A DNA stretch of 64,000 nt, taken from the NCBI GenBank assembly GCA_016286035.1, contig JAEERY010000034.1, positions 35,916 through 99,915 on the forward strand, written 5' to 3'. The notes beneath the pieces are model-generated. The model saw nothing but the letters and a program-made list of their open reading frames with translations. It was not told where the DNA came from and searched no databases. Position numbers and translations under genes: made by a program. Within the stretch, counting starts at the first letter, position 1, and each line of letters begins with the position of its first letter. Below, piece by piece: positions 29,207 through 37,874 of this stretch. This stretch comes from Lachnospiraceae bacterium. GTDB lineage: Bacteria > Bacillota > Clostridia > Lachnospirales > Lachnospiraceae.

Positions 29207-30409
29207 ATGTTTACAAAGTTTTTCTATGACCTTAGAGCGGCAGGCTTAAAAGTCACCTTTGCGGAGTTTCTGACATTGCAGGAAGCTCTTGATAAAGGAC
29301 TTGCAAACAGTTCTCTGACAGATTTCTATTATCTGTGCCGCATGGTACTGGTCAAAAGTGAAACTGAATATGACAAGTTTGACATGGTATTTGAGAACAA
29401 CTTCAAAGGTGCTCACTACGAGCCTGAAGTTGGTGCAAATATGCTCAAATGGCTTGACAAATCCGATATGGAGGAATTCATAGCAGAGACTGAGAGACAA
29501 TGGCTCAATCAGTCCGAAGATCTTCATATAGACAAAGATGATGTTGAGGAAAAATTCAAGGCCAGATTGAAGGATCAGGACAGCGAGCATAACGGAGGAT
29601 CTCACTGGATAGGAACCATGGGTAAAACAAGCTTTGGTAACACCGGCGGGAATATCGGTGGTGTCAGAGTCGGCGGAAAGAGCGGGTATCAGTCTGCCTT
29701 TGCGGTCATCGGTGCTAAGAAGTATACCGATTTCAGAGATGACAGGATAATAGATAACAGACAGTTCATGCAGGCTCTTCGTAAGCTTCGTCAGTTTTCA
29801 ACGAAACTGGATATACCCAAGACTGAGCTTGATATAGACGGAACAATAGACAAGACTTGCAACAACGGCGGTATGCTTCAGATCGTCATGGAAAAACCCA
29901 GAAAGAATTCAGTAAAGCTTTTGCTTTTGATGGATAGCGGCGGAACCATGATACCGTATTCAAGTCTGATGAACGAACTGTTCCAGTCCATAAATAAATC
30001 GAATCACTATAAGGATGTAAAAGTCTATTATTTCCACAATTGTATTTACAGTAAGCTTTATAATACTCCGGAGTGTGAGAACGGCGACTGGATAGATACT
30101 GAATGGATGTTCAGAAATCTAGACAGTGATTATAAAGTTATAATTGTGGGCGATGCAGCCATGGCTCCGGAGGAACTTTACAGTGATTCAGGCAACTACA
30201 GAGGTCCAAACGGCGGTTTAAGCGGATGGGACTGGTTGCTCTTAATGAAAAGACATTATAAAAAGATCGTATGGATGAACCCTAAAATGGCTATCGGACA
30301 TGCACCCTGGAGAGAGGCTGAGACCGCAGTCAAGACACTGTTTCCTATGTACAGACTTACGGTTGATGGATTAAACCAGGCAATGACGATGCTCATGACA
30401 GGTAAATGA
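29207..30409 (+). CDS. CoxE-like VWA-domain protein, MoxR partner
   Basis: 400 residues. An N-terminal CoxE-like helical region (MFTKFFYDLRAAGLKVTFAEF), a Gly/Ser-rich linker (about 125-160), and a VWA domain about 230-400. The metal-site motif DxSxS is Asp243-Ser-Gly-Gly-Thr247 (LLLMDSGGTM): the two metal-ligand serines are Gly and Thr, so Mg binding may be altered. It is coupled to the MoxR gene (3-base gap, no separate ribosome site). Function beyond partnering the ATPase is unknown. Confidence 0.85.
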   Translation: MFTKFFYDLRAAGLKVTFAEFLTLQEALDKGLANSSLTDFYYLCRMVLVKSETEYDKFDMVFENNFKGAHYEPEVGANMLKWLDKSDMEEFIAETERQWLNQSEDLHIDKDDVEEKFKARLKDQDSEHNGGSHWIGTMGKTSFGNTGGNIGGVRVGGKSGYQSAFAVIGAKKYTDFRDDRIIDNRQFMQALRKLRQFSTKLDIPKTELDIDGTIDKTCNNGGMLQIVMEKPRKNSVKLLLLMDSGGTMIPYSSLMNELFQSINKSNHYKDVKVYYFHNCIYSKLYNTPECENGDWIDTEWMFRNLDSDYKVIIVGDAAMAPEELYSDSGNYRGPNGGLSGWDWLLLMKRHYKKIVWMNPKMAIGHAPWREAETAVKTLFPMYRLTVDGLNQAMTMLMTGK

Positions 30410-30443
30410 TACGCATCTTTATTGAAAGACGAGGATTTAAAAA

Positions 30444-31679
30444 ATGGGAATTTTTGAAGAATTACAGGCAAGAGGACTTCTTGCACAGCTTACGGATGAA
30501 GAAGGTATAAGAGAACTTATCAATAACGGTAAGGCTACTTTCTACATTGGATTCGATCCTACGGCTGACAGCCTTCATGTAGGACATTTCATGGCGCTTT
30601 GTCTTATGAAGAGACTTCAGATGGCGGGAAACAAGCCTATAGCCCTGCTTGGCGGAGGAACCGGTATGATAGGTGACCCTTCAGGCAAAACCGATATGAG
30701 AAAGATGCTCACAAAAGAAGATATCGATCATAACATAGAATGCTTCAAAAAGCAGATGAGCAGGTTTATTGATTTTTCTGACGGAAAGGCTTTACTTGTA
30801 AACAATGCAGACTGGCTTTTGGAACTCAATTACGTTGATGTTCTGCGTGAAGTAGGACCTTACTTTTCGGTTACAAACATGTTAAGAGCAGAATGCTTTA
30901 AACAGCGTATGGACAGGGACGGCGGATTAACCTTCCTTGAGTTTAACTACATGATCATGCAGAGTTACGATTTCTTGGAGCTTTACAGAAGATACGGATG
31001 CAACCTTCAGTTTGGTGGTGATGATCAGTGGAGCAACATGCTCGGCGGAAGAGAGCTCATAAGAAAGAAACTCGGAAAGAACGATGCTCAGGCTATGACT
31101 CAGACACTCCTTCTTAATTCGGAAGGTAAGAAGATGGGTAAGACTGTAAGCGGTGCAGTATGGCTCGATCCTAACAAGACATCACCTTTTGATTTCTACC
31201 AGTACTGGAGAAATGTTGCGGACGCAGATGTATTAAGGATGATAAGGATGCTTACATTCCTTCCTCTCGAACAGATCGATGAGATGGATAAGTGGGAAGG
31301 CGCAGAGCTTAACAAAGCAAAAGAGATCCTTGCATTTGAACTTACAAAGCTTGTTCACGGTGAAGAGGAAGCCGTTAAGGCTCAGGAGAGTGCAAGAGCT
31401 TTGTTCTCGGGAGACGGTACTCTTGAGATGCCCACAGCAGAAATAACTGAGGATATGTTAAGAGACGGTGTTATAGATATTCTGGGTATCCTTGCAAACT
31501 CAGGTCTTTGTGCTTCAAGAAGCGAAGCAAGACGTGCGGTTGAACAGGGCGGTGTTACCGTTGATGATGAAAAGATCACTGATATAAAGAAAACATATGC
31601 CCCCGAAGATCTCGCAGGCGACGGTATCGTTGTAAGAAGAGGTAAAAAGAGCTACAAGAGAATCAAAATGGTTAAGTAA
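30444..31679 (+). CDS. tyrS: Tyrosyl-tRNA synthetase
   Basis: 411 residues, standard for class I bacterial TyrRS. HIGH motif as HVGHF (near 46), the KMSKS loop as KKMGKTVSG (near 232), tyrosine-pocket residues in [12 protein letters not shown], and a C-terminal S4 RNA-binding domain (about 345-411). GAGGA precedes the ATG. Only 34 bases separate it from the VWA gene, so there is no room for a T-box leader. A terminator hairpin follows. Confidence 0.97.
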   Translation: MGIFEELQARGLLAQLTDEEGIRELINNGKATFYIGFDPTADSLHVGHFMALCLMKRLQMAGNKPIALLGGGTGMIGDPSGKTDMRKMLTKEDIDHNIECFKKQMSRFIDFSDGKALLVNNADWLLELNYVDVLREVGPYFSVTNMLRAECFKQRMDRDGGLTFLEFNYMIMQSYDFLELYRRYGCNLQFGGDDQWSNMLGGRELIRKKLGKNDAQAMTQTLLLNSEGKKMGKTVSGAVWLDPNKTSPFDFYQYWRNVADADVLRMIRMLTFLPLEQIDEMDKWEGAELNKAKEILAFELTKLVHGEEEAVKAQESARALFSGDGTLEMPTAEITEDMLRDGVIDILGILANSGLCASRSEARRAVEQGGVTVDDEKITDIKKTYAPEDLAGDGIVVRRGKKSYKRIKMVK

Positions 31680-31700
31680 AGTAAAACAAGGTAAAACCTT

Positions 31701-31743
31701 AACAAATTTTAAGACAACTTAAGGATTTGTTTATTCCTTTTTG
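31701..31743 (+). terminator. Probable terminator after tyrS
   Basis: AACAAAT/ATTTGTT (31701-31707, 31725-31731) with inner TTAAG/CTTAA and an ACAA loop, followed by a T-rich run. AT-rich and therefore moderate. Confidence 0.55.
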
Positions 31744-31829
31744 CTTATGATGAGTTTATTATAGAGTCATGGAAGAAAGTTTTTCTCCGCCCAAATAATT
31801 CAATAGTTATTCATCTTGCAATTAGGAAT

Positions 31830-31907
31830 AATAAATCGTCGGTTTAGTGTTCTGGTTCCCTACCAGGTATCGAAAGATACAAAGTTCATTAAGACCGACG
31901 ATTTATT
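31830..31907. other. Candidate structured RNA: three-way junction on a 14-bp perfect stem
   Basis: AATAAATCGTCGGT (31830) pairs perfectly with ACCGACGATTTATT (31894). Inside are a continuing TTAGTG/CATTAA helix with a bulged G, then two small hairpins side by side: CTGGT-TCCCT-ACCAG (31852-31866) and GTATC-GAAA-GATAC (31867-31880). It lies in the 347-base gap between the tyrS terminator and the DUF3048 promoter; no convincing gene overlaps it. The outer stem is followed by only a weak T run, so a plain terminator is unlikely but possible. A small RNA, a cis-regulator fragment or a palindromic repeat element would all fit. I do not recognise the class. Confidence 0.5.
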
Positions 31908-31924
31908 TTGCACAAATTTAACAC

Positions 31925-31953
31925 TTGTCTATAAATACATTTTCCACTATAAT
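31925..31953 (+). promoter_or_regulatory. Promoter of the DUF3048 lipoprotein gene
   Basis: TTGTCT-N17-TATAAT, a strong match, about 73 bases before the ATG. Confidence 0.7.
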
Positions 31954-31981
31954 GATAAAGGTTTGTGTCAAAACATATATT

Positions 31982-32004
31982 CCCGGTCAAATGGGATTAC
32001 CGGG
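31982..32004 (+). promoter_or_regulatory. Leader hairpin upstream of the DUF3048 gene
   Basis: CCCGGT and ACCGGG enclose an 11-base loop in the predicted 5' untranslated region, ending nine bases before the AAGGGAG ribosome site. No known riboswitch was recognised. Confidence 0.45.
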
Positions 32005-32026
32005 AGAAAAGAAAGGGAGTTTTTAG

Positions 32027-33148
32027 ATGAAAAGAAAAGTAATTAGTGCTTTGGCTGTTCTTTTGTGTTTTTGCATGTTGGGGGCATGCGGTAAAGAAGA
32101 AGCCACAGTGGAGTATGTTCAGCCGGAGATAGAGACTATCCCCACGACTGATGAAAAAGAAGTTGAAGAAGTAGTAGAGGATACATCTGAACCCAAGGAA
32201 GACGAGCTTCCGGAAGGAATGTATTTCTCAGAGCTTACACATCTGCCGATATCTCTTGAACTTAAAGATCAGAGACCTATCGCAGCTATGGTAGATAATG
32301 AAATTAAGGCATTGCCTCATTTCGGTGTTAATGAAGCCGATATCGTGTATGAGCTTATGAACTCAACACAGAATGACCGTGTTACGCGTTTGATGGTCCT
32401 TATGAAAGACTGGGGAAGCATTGAACAGCTCGGATCTATCCGTTCAACAAGACCTACTAATATCCTGCTTGCTGCAGAGTATAATGCAGTTCTTTGTCAT
32501 GACGGCGGTCCTTTCTATATCGATGCATATTTCGCAAAAGATATCTTCAAGGATCACTTTTCAGGAATATTCTCACGTGTAGACAACGGTAAGGCAAGAG
32601 AGTTTACAGAGTATATCATGCCGGGTGATCTTGACAAGGCATTCAATAACTCTAAGTTCTCTACAACTTATACAGATTACTATCCGGGCGAGCATTTTAC
32701 ATTTGCTCCCAAGTGCGATCCTATAACATTTGAAGGCGATACAGAAGCTAAGACCTGTACTTTCATAGACCTTCCGTTCAAGCATAACGGATCCGAGCTC
32801 GAGTATAACGAGTCAGACAAGAAATACTACTATGCAGAGTACAACAAGCCTCATGAAGATGGTAAGACAGGAGTTGTTTTAAGCTTTGACAACGTAATCA
32901 TACAGAGATGTACGTTCACACAGCTTGATGATCACGGATATCTTATCTACAATGTAATCGATTCAGGAAAAGAAGGATACTACTGCACAAACGGTAAGTG
33001 CATACCGATCACATGGGCTAAGGGTGGAGAGGATAATTCCATCACAAGGTTCTATGACATGAACGGTGAAGAGATAAAGATCAATACAGGTAAAACATAT
33101 ATCACACTTGTTCCCAGTGATTCATGGGATGATCTTGTGATCAAGTAA
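32027..33148 (+). CDS. DUF3048-domain lipoprotein
   Basis: 373 residues. An N-terminal lipoprotein signal ends in the lipobox LGAC (Cys21), followed by an acidic linker (about 28-65, rich in Glu/Asp/Val). The remainder is the DUF3048 pair of domains, with IAAMVDNEIKALPHFGVNEA, RLMVLMKDWGSIEQLGSIRS and LCHDGGPFYID. Family precedent includes Bacillus YerB, a putative cell-surface lipoprotein of unknown activity. It has its own strong promoter, a structured leader and its own terminator, so it is monocistronic. Confidence 0.92.
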   Translation: MKRKVISALAVLLCFCMLGACGKEEATVEYVQPEIETIPTTDEKEVEEVVEDTSEPKEDELPEGMYFSELTHLPISLELKDQRPIAAMVDNEIKALPHFGVNEADIVYELMNSTQNDRVTRLMVLMKDWGSIEQLGSIRSTRPTNILLAAEYNAVLCHDGGPFYIDAYFAKDIFKDHFSGIFSRVDNGKAREFTEYIMPGDLDKAFNNSKFSTTYTDYYPGEHFTFAPKCDPITFEGDTEAKTCTFIDLPFKHNGSELEYNESDKKYYYAEYNKPHEDGKTGVVLSFDNVIIQRCTFTQLDDHGYLIYNVIDSGKEGYYCTNGKCIPITWAKGGEDNSITRFYDMNGEEIKINTGKTYITLVPSDSWDDLVIK

Positions 33149-33157
33149 GAAAGTTTT

Positions 33158-33186
33158 GAGGCTTCCAAACGGGAGCCTCTTTTTTC
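33158..33186 (+). terminator. Rho-independent terminator after the DUF3048 gene
   Basis: GAGGCTTCC, AAAC loop, GGGAGCCTC, then seven T. Confidence 0.92.
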
Positions 33187-33187
33187 T

Positions 33188-33217
33188 TGAGTGAAACTTG
33201 CGATATATGATAAAATG
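33188..33217 (+). promoter_or_regulatory. Predicted promoter of the purine nucleoside phosphorylase gene
   Basis: TTGAGT-N18-TAAAAT, directly after the preceding terminator and 42 bases before the ATG. Confidence 0.5.
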
Positions 33218-33259
33218 ATTAACAGCGATAAACATAGAAACATGCAGAAAGGGGTACAT

Positions 33260-34081
33260 ATGAATCCAATTTACGATAAGCTAGAAAAGTGTCTTGCAAG
33301 TGTAAGAGAAAAGACAGATTTTGTTCCGAGAGTTGCTATAGTTTTAGGCTCCGGACTTGGTGATTATGCCAATGATATAAAGGTTGAATGTGAGATCGAT
33401 TATCACGATATAGAAGGTTTTCCTGTTTCGACTGTTCCCGGTCATGCCGGAAAATTCATTTTCGGTTACGTGGGAGAAGTTCCTGTCGTATGCATGAAGG
33501 GAAGAGTTCATTTCTATGAAGGTTATCCGATAAGCGATGTTGTGCTTCCCACAAGACTGATGAAGCTTATGGGAGCTGAGATCCTTTTCCTTACAAATGC
33601 ATCAGGTGGACTTAATACCACATTCTGCGCCGGTGATTTCATGATGCTGACGGATCATATATCATGTTTTGCTCCGAATCCCTTGATAGGTGCAAATATC
33701 GATGAACTCGGAACACGCTTCCCTGATATGACACACGTTTATGACAAGGATCTCAGAGACATAATCGAGCAGACTGCAAAGGAAAACAATATAAAGCTCC
33801 AAAAAGGTGTTTACGCACAGCTTACAGGACCTTCTTTTGAAAGTCCTGCCGAGATAAAGATGCTCAGAACACTCGGTGTTGATGCTGTAGGTATGTCTAC
33901 TGTTGTTGAAGCCATAGCGGCAAATCATATGGGTATGAAGATATGCGGAATATCATGCGTATGTAATCTGGCTGCAGGCATGACGGATAATCCGCTAACT
34001 CATGATGAGGTTCAGGCGGCTGCCAACGAAGCTGCACCGAAGTTTAAAAAACTGCTAACGGAATCAGTAAAGAAATTCTGA
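33260..34081 (+). CDS. punA: Purine nucleoside phosphorylase (trimeric type)
   Basis: 273 residues. It splits inosine/guanosine with phosphate to give base and ribose-1-phosphate. Motifs: phosphate loop VLGSGLGDYAND, MKGRVHFYEGYP, LTNASGGLNTTF, TGPSFESPAEIKMLRTLG and the base-pocket CNLAAGMTDNPLTH. ATG 33260 follows AAAGGGG; the in-frame codons before it are in the promoter. The next gene is an SAH/MTA-type deaminase 29 bases downstream, making a purine-salvage pair. The symbol follows the trimeric PNP of Clostridia and Bacillus; it could equally be called pnp or deoD2. Confidence 0.94.
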   Translation: MNPIYDKLEKCLASVREKTDFVPRVAIVLGSGLGDYANDIKVECEIDYHDIEGFPVSTVPGHAGKFIFGYVGEVPVVCMKGRVHFYEGYPISDVVLPTRLMKLMGAEILFLTNASGGLNTTFCAGDFMMLTDHISCFAPNPLIGANIDELGTRFPDMTHVYDKDLRDIIEQTAKENNIKLQKGVYAQLTGPSFESPAEIKMLRTLGVDAVGMSTVVEAIAANHMGMKICGISCVCNLAAGMTDNPLTHDEVQAAANEAAPKFKKLLTESVKKF

Positions 34082-34110
34082 TAACTTAAATATAGAAGGG
34101 GATATATTGA

Positions 34111-35382
34111 ATGAAAATAAGATTTTATAATGCCAGGATTCTCACAATGAAAGATAATGCAGATATCTTTGAAGGAGAATTATGGGTTAAAGGAAATAAG
34201 ATAGAATATATAGGAGAGTCAAAAAGCAGTGATGTGACATGGGATAAGGAGATAGACTGTGAAAAGAATCTTTTAATGCCCGGATTTAAAAATGTTCATA
34301 CTCACAGCGGTATGACGGCTTTCAGATCACTTGCCGATGATCTTAATCTTAAGGACTGGCTTAACAATATGATCTTTCCAAGAGAAGCCGTTATGTCAGG
34401 AGAAGATATCTACTGGCTTACAAAACTTGCAATTCTTGAATACTTAACGACAGGTGTAACTCTTATCGGTGATATGTATCTTACACCTGAGACCATCCTT
34501 GATTCATGTGTTGACATGGGAATGAGATGTGAGCTCGTGTCGGGGCTTAACAAGTTCGGACCGACCTTGCAGGTCCTTGAAGACAGATATAACAATCTTA
34601 ACGGAAAGAATCCCCTTGTCGGATTCAAGATGGGTGTTCATGCCGAGTATACATGTGACAGACAGCTTCTTTTAGATGTATCAAAGCTCATCCATAAGTA
34701 TGAGGCTCCCTTATATGTACATATGTCTGAAACTACCACTGAAGTCGAGGAATGCAGGGAGCGTTACGGCATAAGTCCTGTTGCATTATTTGAAGAACTC
34801 GGACTGTGGGATTTCGGCGGAAGCATATATCACGGGGTATGGTGTGATGATGCGGATATGGAGATACTTAAGAAGAGAAATATTTCGGTAATATCTAATC
34901 CCGGAAGCAACACAAAACTTGCAAGCGGTATCGCACCCATAACAAAATACCTTGAAAAGGGTATACTCGTAGGTCTGGGAACTGACGGACCGAGTTCAAA
35001 CAACTGCCTTGACATGTTCAGAGAGATGTTTCTTGTTACCGGTCTAGCCAAATTAAAGGAAATGGATCCTAAAGCGGTAGGCGCTGATGAAGTTCTCAAA
35101 ATGGCATGTGTTAACGGAGCGTTAAGCCTTGATCACGAGGATTGTTCCGATCTTAGTGTTGGTAAACTTGCAGATATCATAATGATCGATCTTAAGCAGC
35201 CCAACATGCAGCCGATACTTAATATTCCTAAGAATATCGTATACAGCGGGTCAAAAAGCAATGTTAAGATGACAATGATCGACGGAAAGATACTTTATAT
35301 GGACGGTAAGTTCATAGACACCGATGTTGATCTTATATATGAAAAATGTGCACAGATCACAGAAAAGCTTAAGGATATCTGA
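34111..35382 (+). CDS. mtaD: Amidohydrolase, 5'-methylthioadenosine/S-adenosylhomocysteine deaminase type
   Basis: 423 residues, metal-dependent amidohydrolase barrel. Metal ligands: His63 and His65 (NVHTHSGM), a His in GVHAEYT, a His in YVHMSETTTE, and Asp292 in GLGTDGPSSNN. The signature FRSLADDLNLKDWL and FPREA is that of SAH/MTA/adenosine deaminases, which make the inosyl forms. With the upstream phosphorylase this gives a route from adenosine-type nucleosides to hypoxanthine. GAAGGGG precedes the start. Exact substrate cannot be told from sequence. Confidence 0.88.
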   Translation: MKIRFYNARILTMKDNADIFEGELWVKGNKIEYIGESKSSDVTWDKEIDCEKNLLMPGFKNVHTHSGMTAFRSLADDLNLKDWLNNMIFPREAVMSGEDIYWLTKLAILEYLTTGVTLIGDMYLTPETILDSCVDMGMRCELVSGLNKFGPTLQVLEDRYNNLNGKNPLVGFKMGVHAEYTCDRQLLLDVSKLIHKYEAPLYVHMSETTTEVEECRERYGISPVALFEELGLWDFGGSIYHGVWCDDADMEILKKRNISVISNPGSNTKLASGIAPITKYLEKGILVGLGTDGPSSNNCLDMFREMFLVTGLAKLKEMDPKAVGADEVLKMACVNGALSLDHEDCSDLSVGKLADIIMIDLKQPNMQPILNIPKNIVYSGSKSNVKMTMIDGKILYMDGKFIDTDVDLIYEKCAQITEKLKDI

Positions 35383-35387
35383 AGCAG

Positions 35388-37085
35388 ATGACACAGATTA
35401 TTGTTGTTACCGTTATCCTCCTCTTTATCATTTTCGGAGCAGGATATTACAGGGAACAAAATGAGAAGAAGGCATACAAGGAAAGTCTTCTTGCCAATTA
35501 TGCAAAAGTTAATAACAGAAAGTTCACATCCGACGAACTTAAAAGCGTAAGAGGATATGAGCTGTATCACAGAGATGAGAATGATTTTCTGATAGATGAT
35601 ACGACCTGGCAGGATCTTGATATGAATCTTATCTACTGTCGTATGAATTACTGCAAGAGTTCCGCAGGTGATGAGTATCTCTACAACATGTTAAGGCATC
35701 CCGTAACATCTGAAACGGACTGGGTATCATTTGAGAATAAGATCGACGGTCTTAAAGATGATGAAAAGCTAAGACAGGAGTTGTCTTTATGTCTTCATGA
35801 TATGGGCAGAAGCGGGAATTTGAGTATATACAGCTATCTGGATAAACTCGATGAAGCCAAAGGTATTTCGTTTGCTGCGAACATGGCGGGAGTGATCGCA
35901 TACATACCTGCCGTCGCCATATGCTTTTTCTTACTGCCTCTTGGAATAGCACTTATTTTCATACTTGCCATATATAACATTGCGTCATATTTTAAACAGA
36001 AGAGAAAGATAGAAAAGTATATCATCTGCTTTGAGTACATATTCAAGGTATTAAAGAATTGCGACCGTTTATGTGCCGCTTTAAAAGCAGATGAAAAGGG
36101 TGTTTTTAAAGAAGAAATGACCGACCTTTCCGATATGTTGACAGTTTTTTCTTCTTTCAGGAGATTTTCATCACTTGTTGTGGGAGATCTCGGAACAGGT
36201 CCGCTTGCTGTTATATTTGATTATGTCAAAATGCTGACACATACGGATCTTTTAAAGTTTGATTCAATGCTTGAACAGATCAAACATCATAAAGATGAGA
36301 TAGATCATATACTTAAGATAACGGGAAAGATCGATACATATTTAAGCATCGGTGAGTACAGGACATATTTGAAGGATTGCTGTATCCCGACATTTGATGA
36401 ATCATACAACGGAATAGATATATCCGATGGTTATCATCCGTTGATCGAATCAGCAATTCCAAACAGTATCGAAACAAAAAAGAGTATACTCCTTACCGGC
36501 TCGAACGCATCAGGTAAATCGACATTTTTAAAGATGATTGCCGTAAATGCTTTACTGTCACAGACTATTCATACTGTCTGTGCAAAGGATTATAAAGCAC
36601 CTTATTTTGCGATGTATTCCTCTTTGAGCCTTAAAGACAACATACTTTCAGGCGAGAGCTATTATATGGTTGAGATAAAATCTTTAAAGAGAATTATGGA
36701 TGCTTCAAAAAAAGGACAAAGAGTTCTGGGATTTGTCGATGAGGTATTAAGAGGAACAAACACCGTAGAAAGGATAGCTGCATCAAGTGCGATCCTAAGA
36801 GACCTTGATCAGAAAGGCGTGCTCGTATTTGCTGCAACTCACGATCTGGAGCTGACTTCGATACTTGAGGATGAATACGAGAATTATCATTTTGAAGAAG
36901 ATATAAACGGAAATGACATAGTATTTCCTTATAAGATCTCCAAAGGAAGAGCAACGAGCAGAAACGCGATAAAGCTATTGGGCTTTATGGGATATGACAG
37001 TAATATAATCAAAAAAGCCAACGATATGGTAAGCTTGATGGAAAATGACCTTAAACCGGATCGTTTTAATAAGATAAATCAGTAA
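35388..37085 (+). CDS. MutS-like ATPase with membrane segments
   Basis: 565 residues. An N-terminal membrane helix (about 4-20) and a hydrophobic pair in the middle (about 165-200: AGVIAYIPAVAICFFLLPLG and IALIFILAIYNIASYF) separate it from true MutS. The C-terminal MutS ATPase domain is intact: Walker A GSNASGKSTF (371-380), Walker B VLGFVDEVLRGTNTVE (near 445-460), then FAATHDLELTSIL. There is no mismatch-recognition or connector domain. It follows the deaminase gene by five bases and precedes rnhA by 12, with no strong ribosome site of its own. Function unknown; DNA repair cannot be assumed for a membrane protein. Confidence 0.85.
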   Translation: MTQIIVVTVILLFIIFGAGYYREQNEKKAYKESLLANYAKVNNRKFTSDELKSVRGYELYHRDENDFLIDDTTWQDLDMNLIYCRMNYCKSSAGDEYLYNMLRHPVTSETDWVSFENKIDGLKDDEKLRQELSLCLHDMGRSGNLSIYSYLDKLDEAKGISFAANMAGVIAYIPAVAICFFLLPLGIALIFILAIYNIASYFKQKRKIEKYIICFEYIFKVLKNCDRLCAALKADEKGVFKEEMTDLSDMLTVFSSFRRFSSLVVGDLGTGPLAVIFDYVKMLTHTDLLKFDSMLEQIKHHKDEIDHILKITGKIDTYLSIGEYRTYLKDCCIPTFDESYNGIDISDGYHPLIESAIPNSIETKKSILLTGSNASGKSTFLKMIAVNALLSQTIHTVCAKDYKAPYFAMYSSLSLKDNILSGESYYMVEIKSLKRIMDASKKGQRVLGFVDEVLRGTNTVERIAASSAILRDLDQKGVLVFAATHDLELTSILEDEYENYHFEEDINGNDIVFPYKISKGRATSRNAIKLLGFMGYDSNIIKKANDMVSLMENDLKPDRFNKINQ

Positions 37086-37097
37086 CGGGATGATCGT

Positions 37098-37550
37098 ATG
37101 AATGTAACATTGTACAGTGACGGTTCTTCAAGAGGAAACCCCGGACCTGGAGGTTACGGGACAATACTTGAATATATAGATCCAAAAGGAGAACTTCATA
37201 CAAGAGAATACAGTGAAGGCTTTAAAGAAACCACAAATAACCGCATGGAGCTTATGGGTGTGATAACAGGTCTTGAAGCTCTGATAAAACCCTGTGATGT
37301 TGAAGTTGTGACTGATTCAAAATATGTTGCGGATGCCTTCAATCAAAACTGGATAGAAGGATGGATCAAAAAAGATTGGCGAAGAGGAAAGACGGATGAG
37401 GTCAAGAATATCGATCTCTGGGAAAGACTCTTAAAAGCCATGAAACCGCACAATGTCAGATTCACATGGGTGAAAGGGCATGCAGGTCATCCTCAGAATG
37501 AAAGATGTGACGAACTGGCTACCACAGCAGCTGACAATATTGAAAAATGA
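37098..37550 (+). CDS. rnhA: Ribonuclease HI
   Basis: 150 residues, standard. It cleaves RNA in RNA-DNA hybrids and clears primers and R-loops. Catalytic acids: Asp8 in LYSDGSSRGNPGPGGYG, Glu51 in NNRMELMG, an Asp in VVTDSKYV and an Asp in NERCDELA, plus the basic handle WIKKDWRRGKTDEVKN and the loop His in WVKGHAGHPQ. It coexists with RNase HII in this window. A 12-base gap from the MutS-like gene suggests one transcript. Confidence 0.97.
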   Translation: MNVTLYSDGSSRGNPGPGGYGTILEYIDPKGELHTREYSEGFKETTNNRMELMGVITGLEALIKPCDVEVVTDSKYVADAFNQNWIEGWIKKDWRRGKTDEVKNIDLWERLLKAMKPHNVRFTWVKGHAGHPQNERCDELATTAADNIEK

Positions 37551-37622
37551 AACGCAAAATGATATGATAATCATTGGATGAAATATTATTCCAAATTAAA
37601 AATCTTATCGAAAGGCTTAAAA

Positions 37623-37808
37623 ATGAATAATCTTATTTTATTTATAAATTCTTTTTTATCATACCTTATTATGTTTCTTGTTTTTCTCATCCTTATAATA
37701 GCTGCAGTATTTGCAGGAATAAAGGTGAGAAAGAATAAGAATAAAAAAGATGAGATAGCTGAATCGGCAGCAAGTCTTGAAGCGGCGGCTGTAAAGAATG
37801 AGGCCTGA
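37623..37808 (+). CDS. Small single-pass membrane protein, unknown
   Basis: 61 residues from ATG 37623, with AAAGG eight bases upstream. One strong membrane helix (about 6-33) then a basic stop-transfer (KVRKNKNKKDE) and an acidic/Ala tail. I do not recognise a family. An in-frame ATG at 37578 would add 15 residues but has no ribosome site. A terminator follows 20 bases later. A small inverted repeat (AATGAT/ATCATT, 37558-37575) lies upstream. Coding potential rests on the helix, ribosome site and following terminator. Confidence 0.55.
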   Translation: MNNLILFINSFLSYLIMFLVFLILIIAAVFAGIKVRKNKNKKDEIAESAASLEAAAVKNEA

Positions 37809-37828
37809 ACCAGATAGAAATTATTAGC

Positions 37829-37860
37829 AAAAGACGTTCTTTAACCGGAACGTCTTTTTT
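37829..37860 (+). terminator. Rho-independent terminator
   Basis: AAAAGACGTTC and GAACGTCTTTT around an 8-base loop, followed by T run; closes the deaminase/MutS-like/rnhA/small protein group. Confidence 0.88.
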
Positions 37861-37874
37861 AAACAGAGGAATAT

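Noticed and set aside
30409..30444. T-box leader for tyrS
   Set aside because: Only 34 bases separate the genes, and no specifier hairpin or T-box sequence is visible there. None was seen before gltX or leuB either.
31816..32046. A 76-codon open frame in the tyrS-DUF3048 gap
   Set aside because: It overlaps the three-way-junction hairpin, the DUF3048 promoter, the leader hairpin and the start of the lipoprotein gene, has no ribosome site, and its product has no recognisable features.
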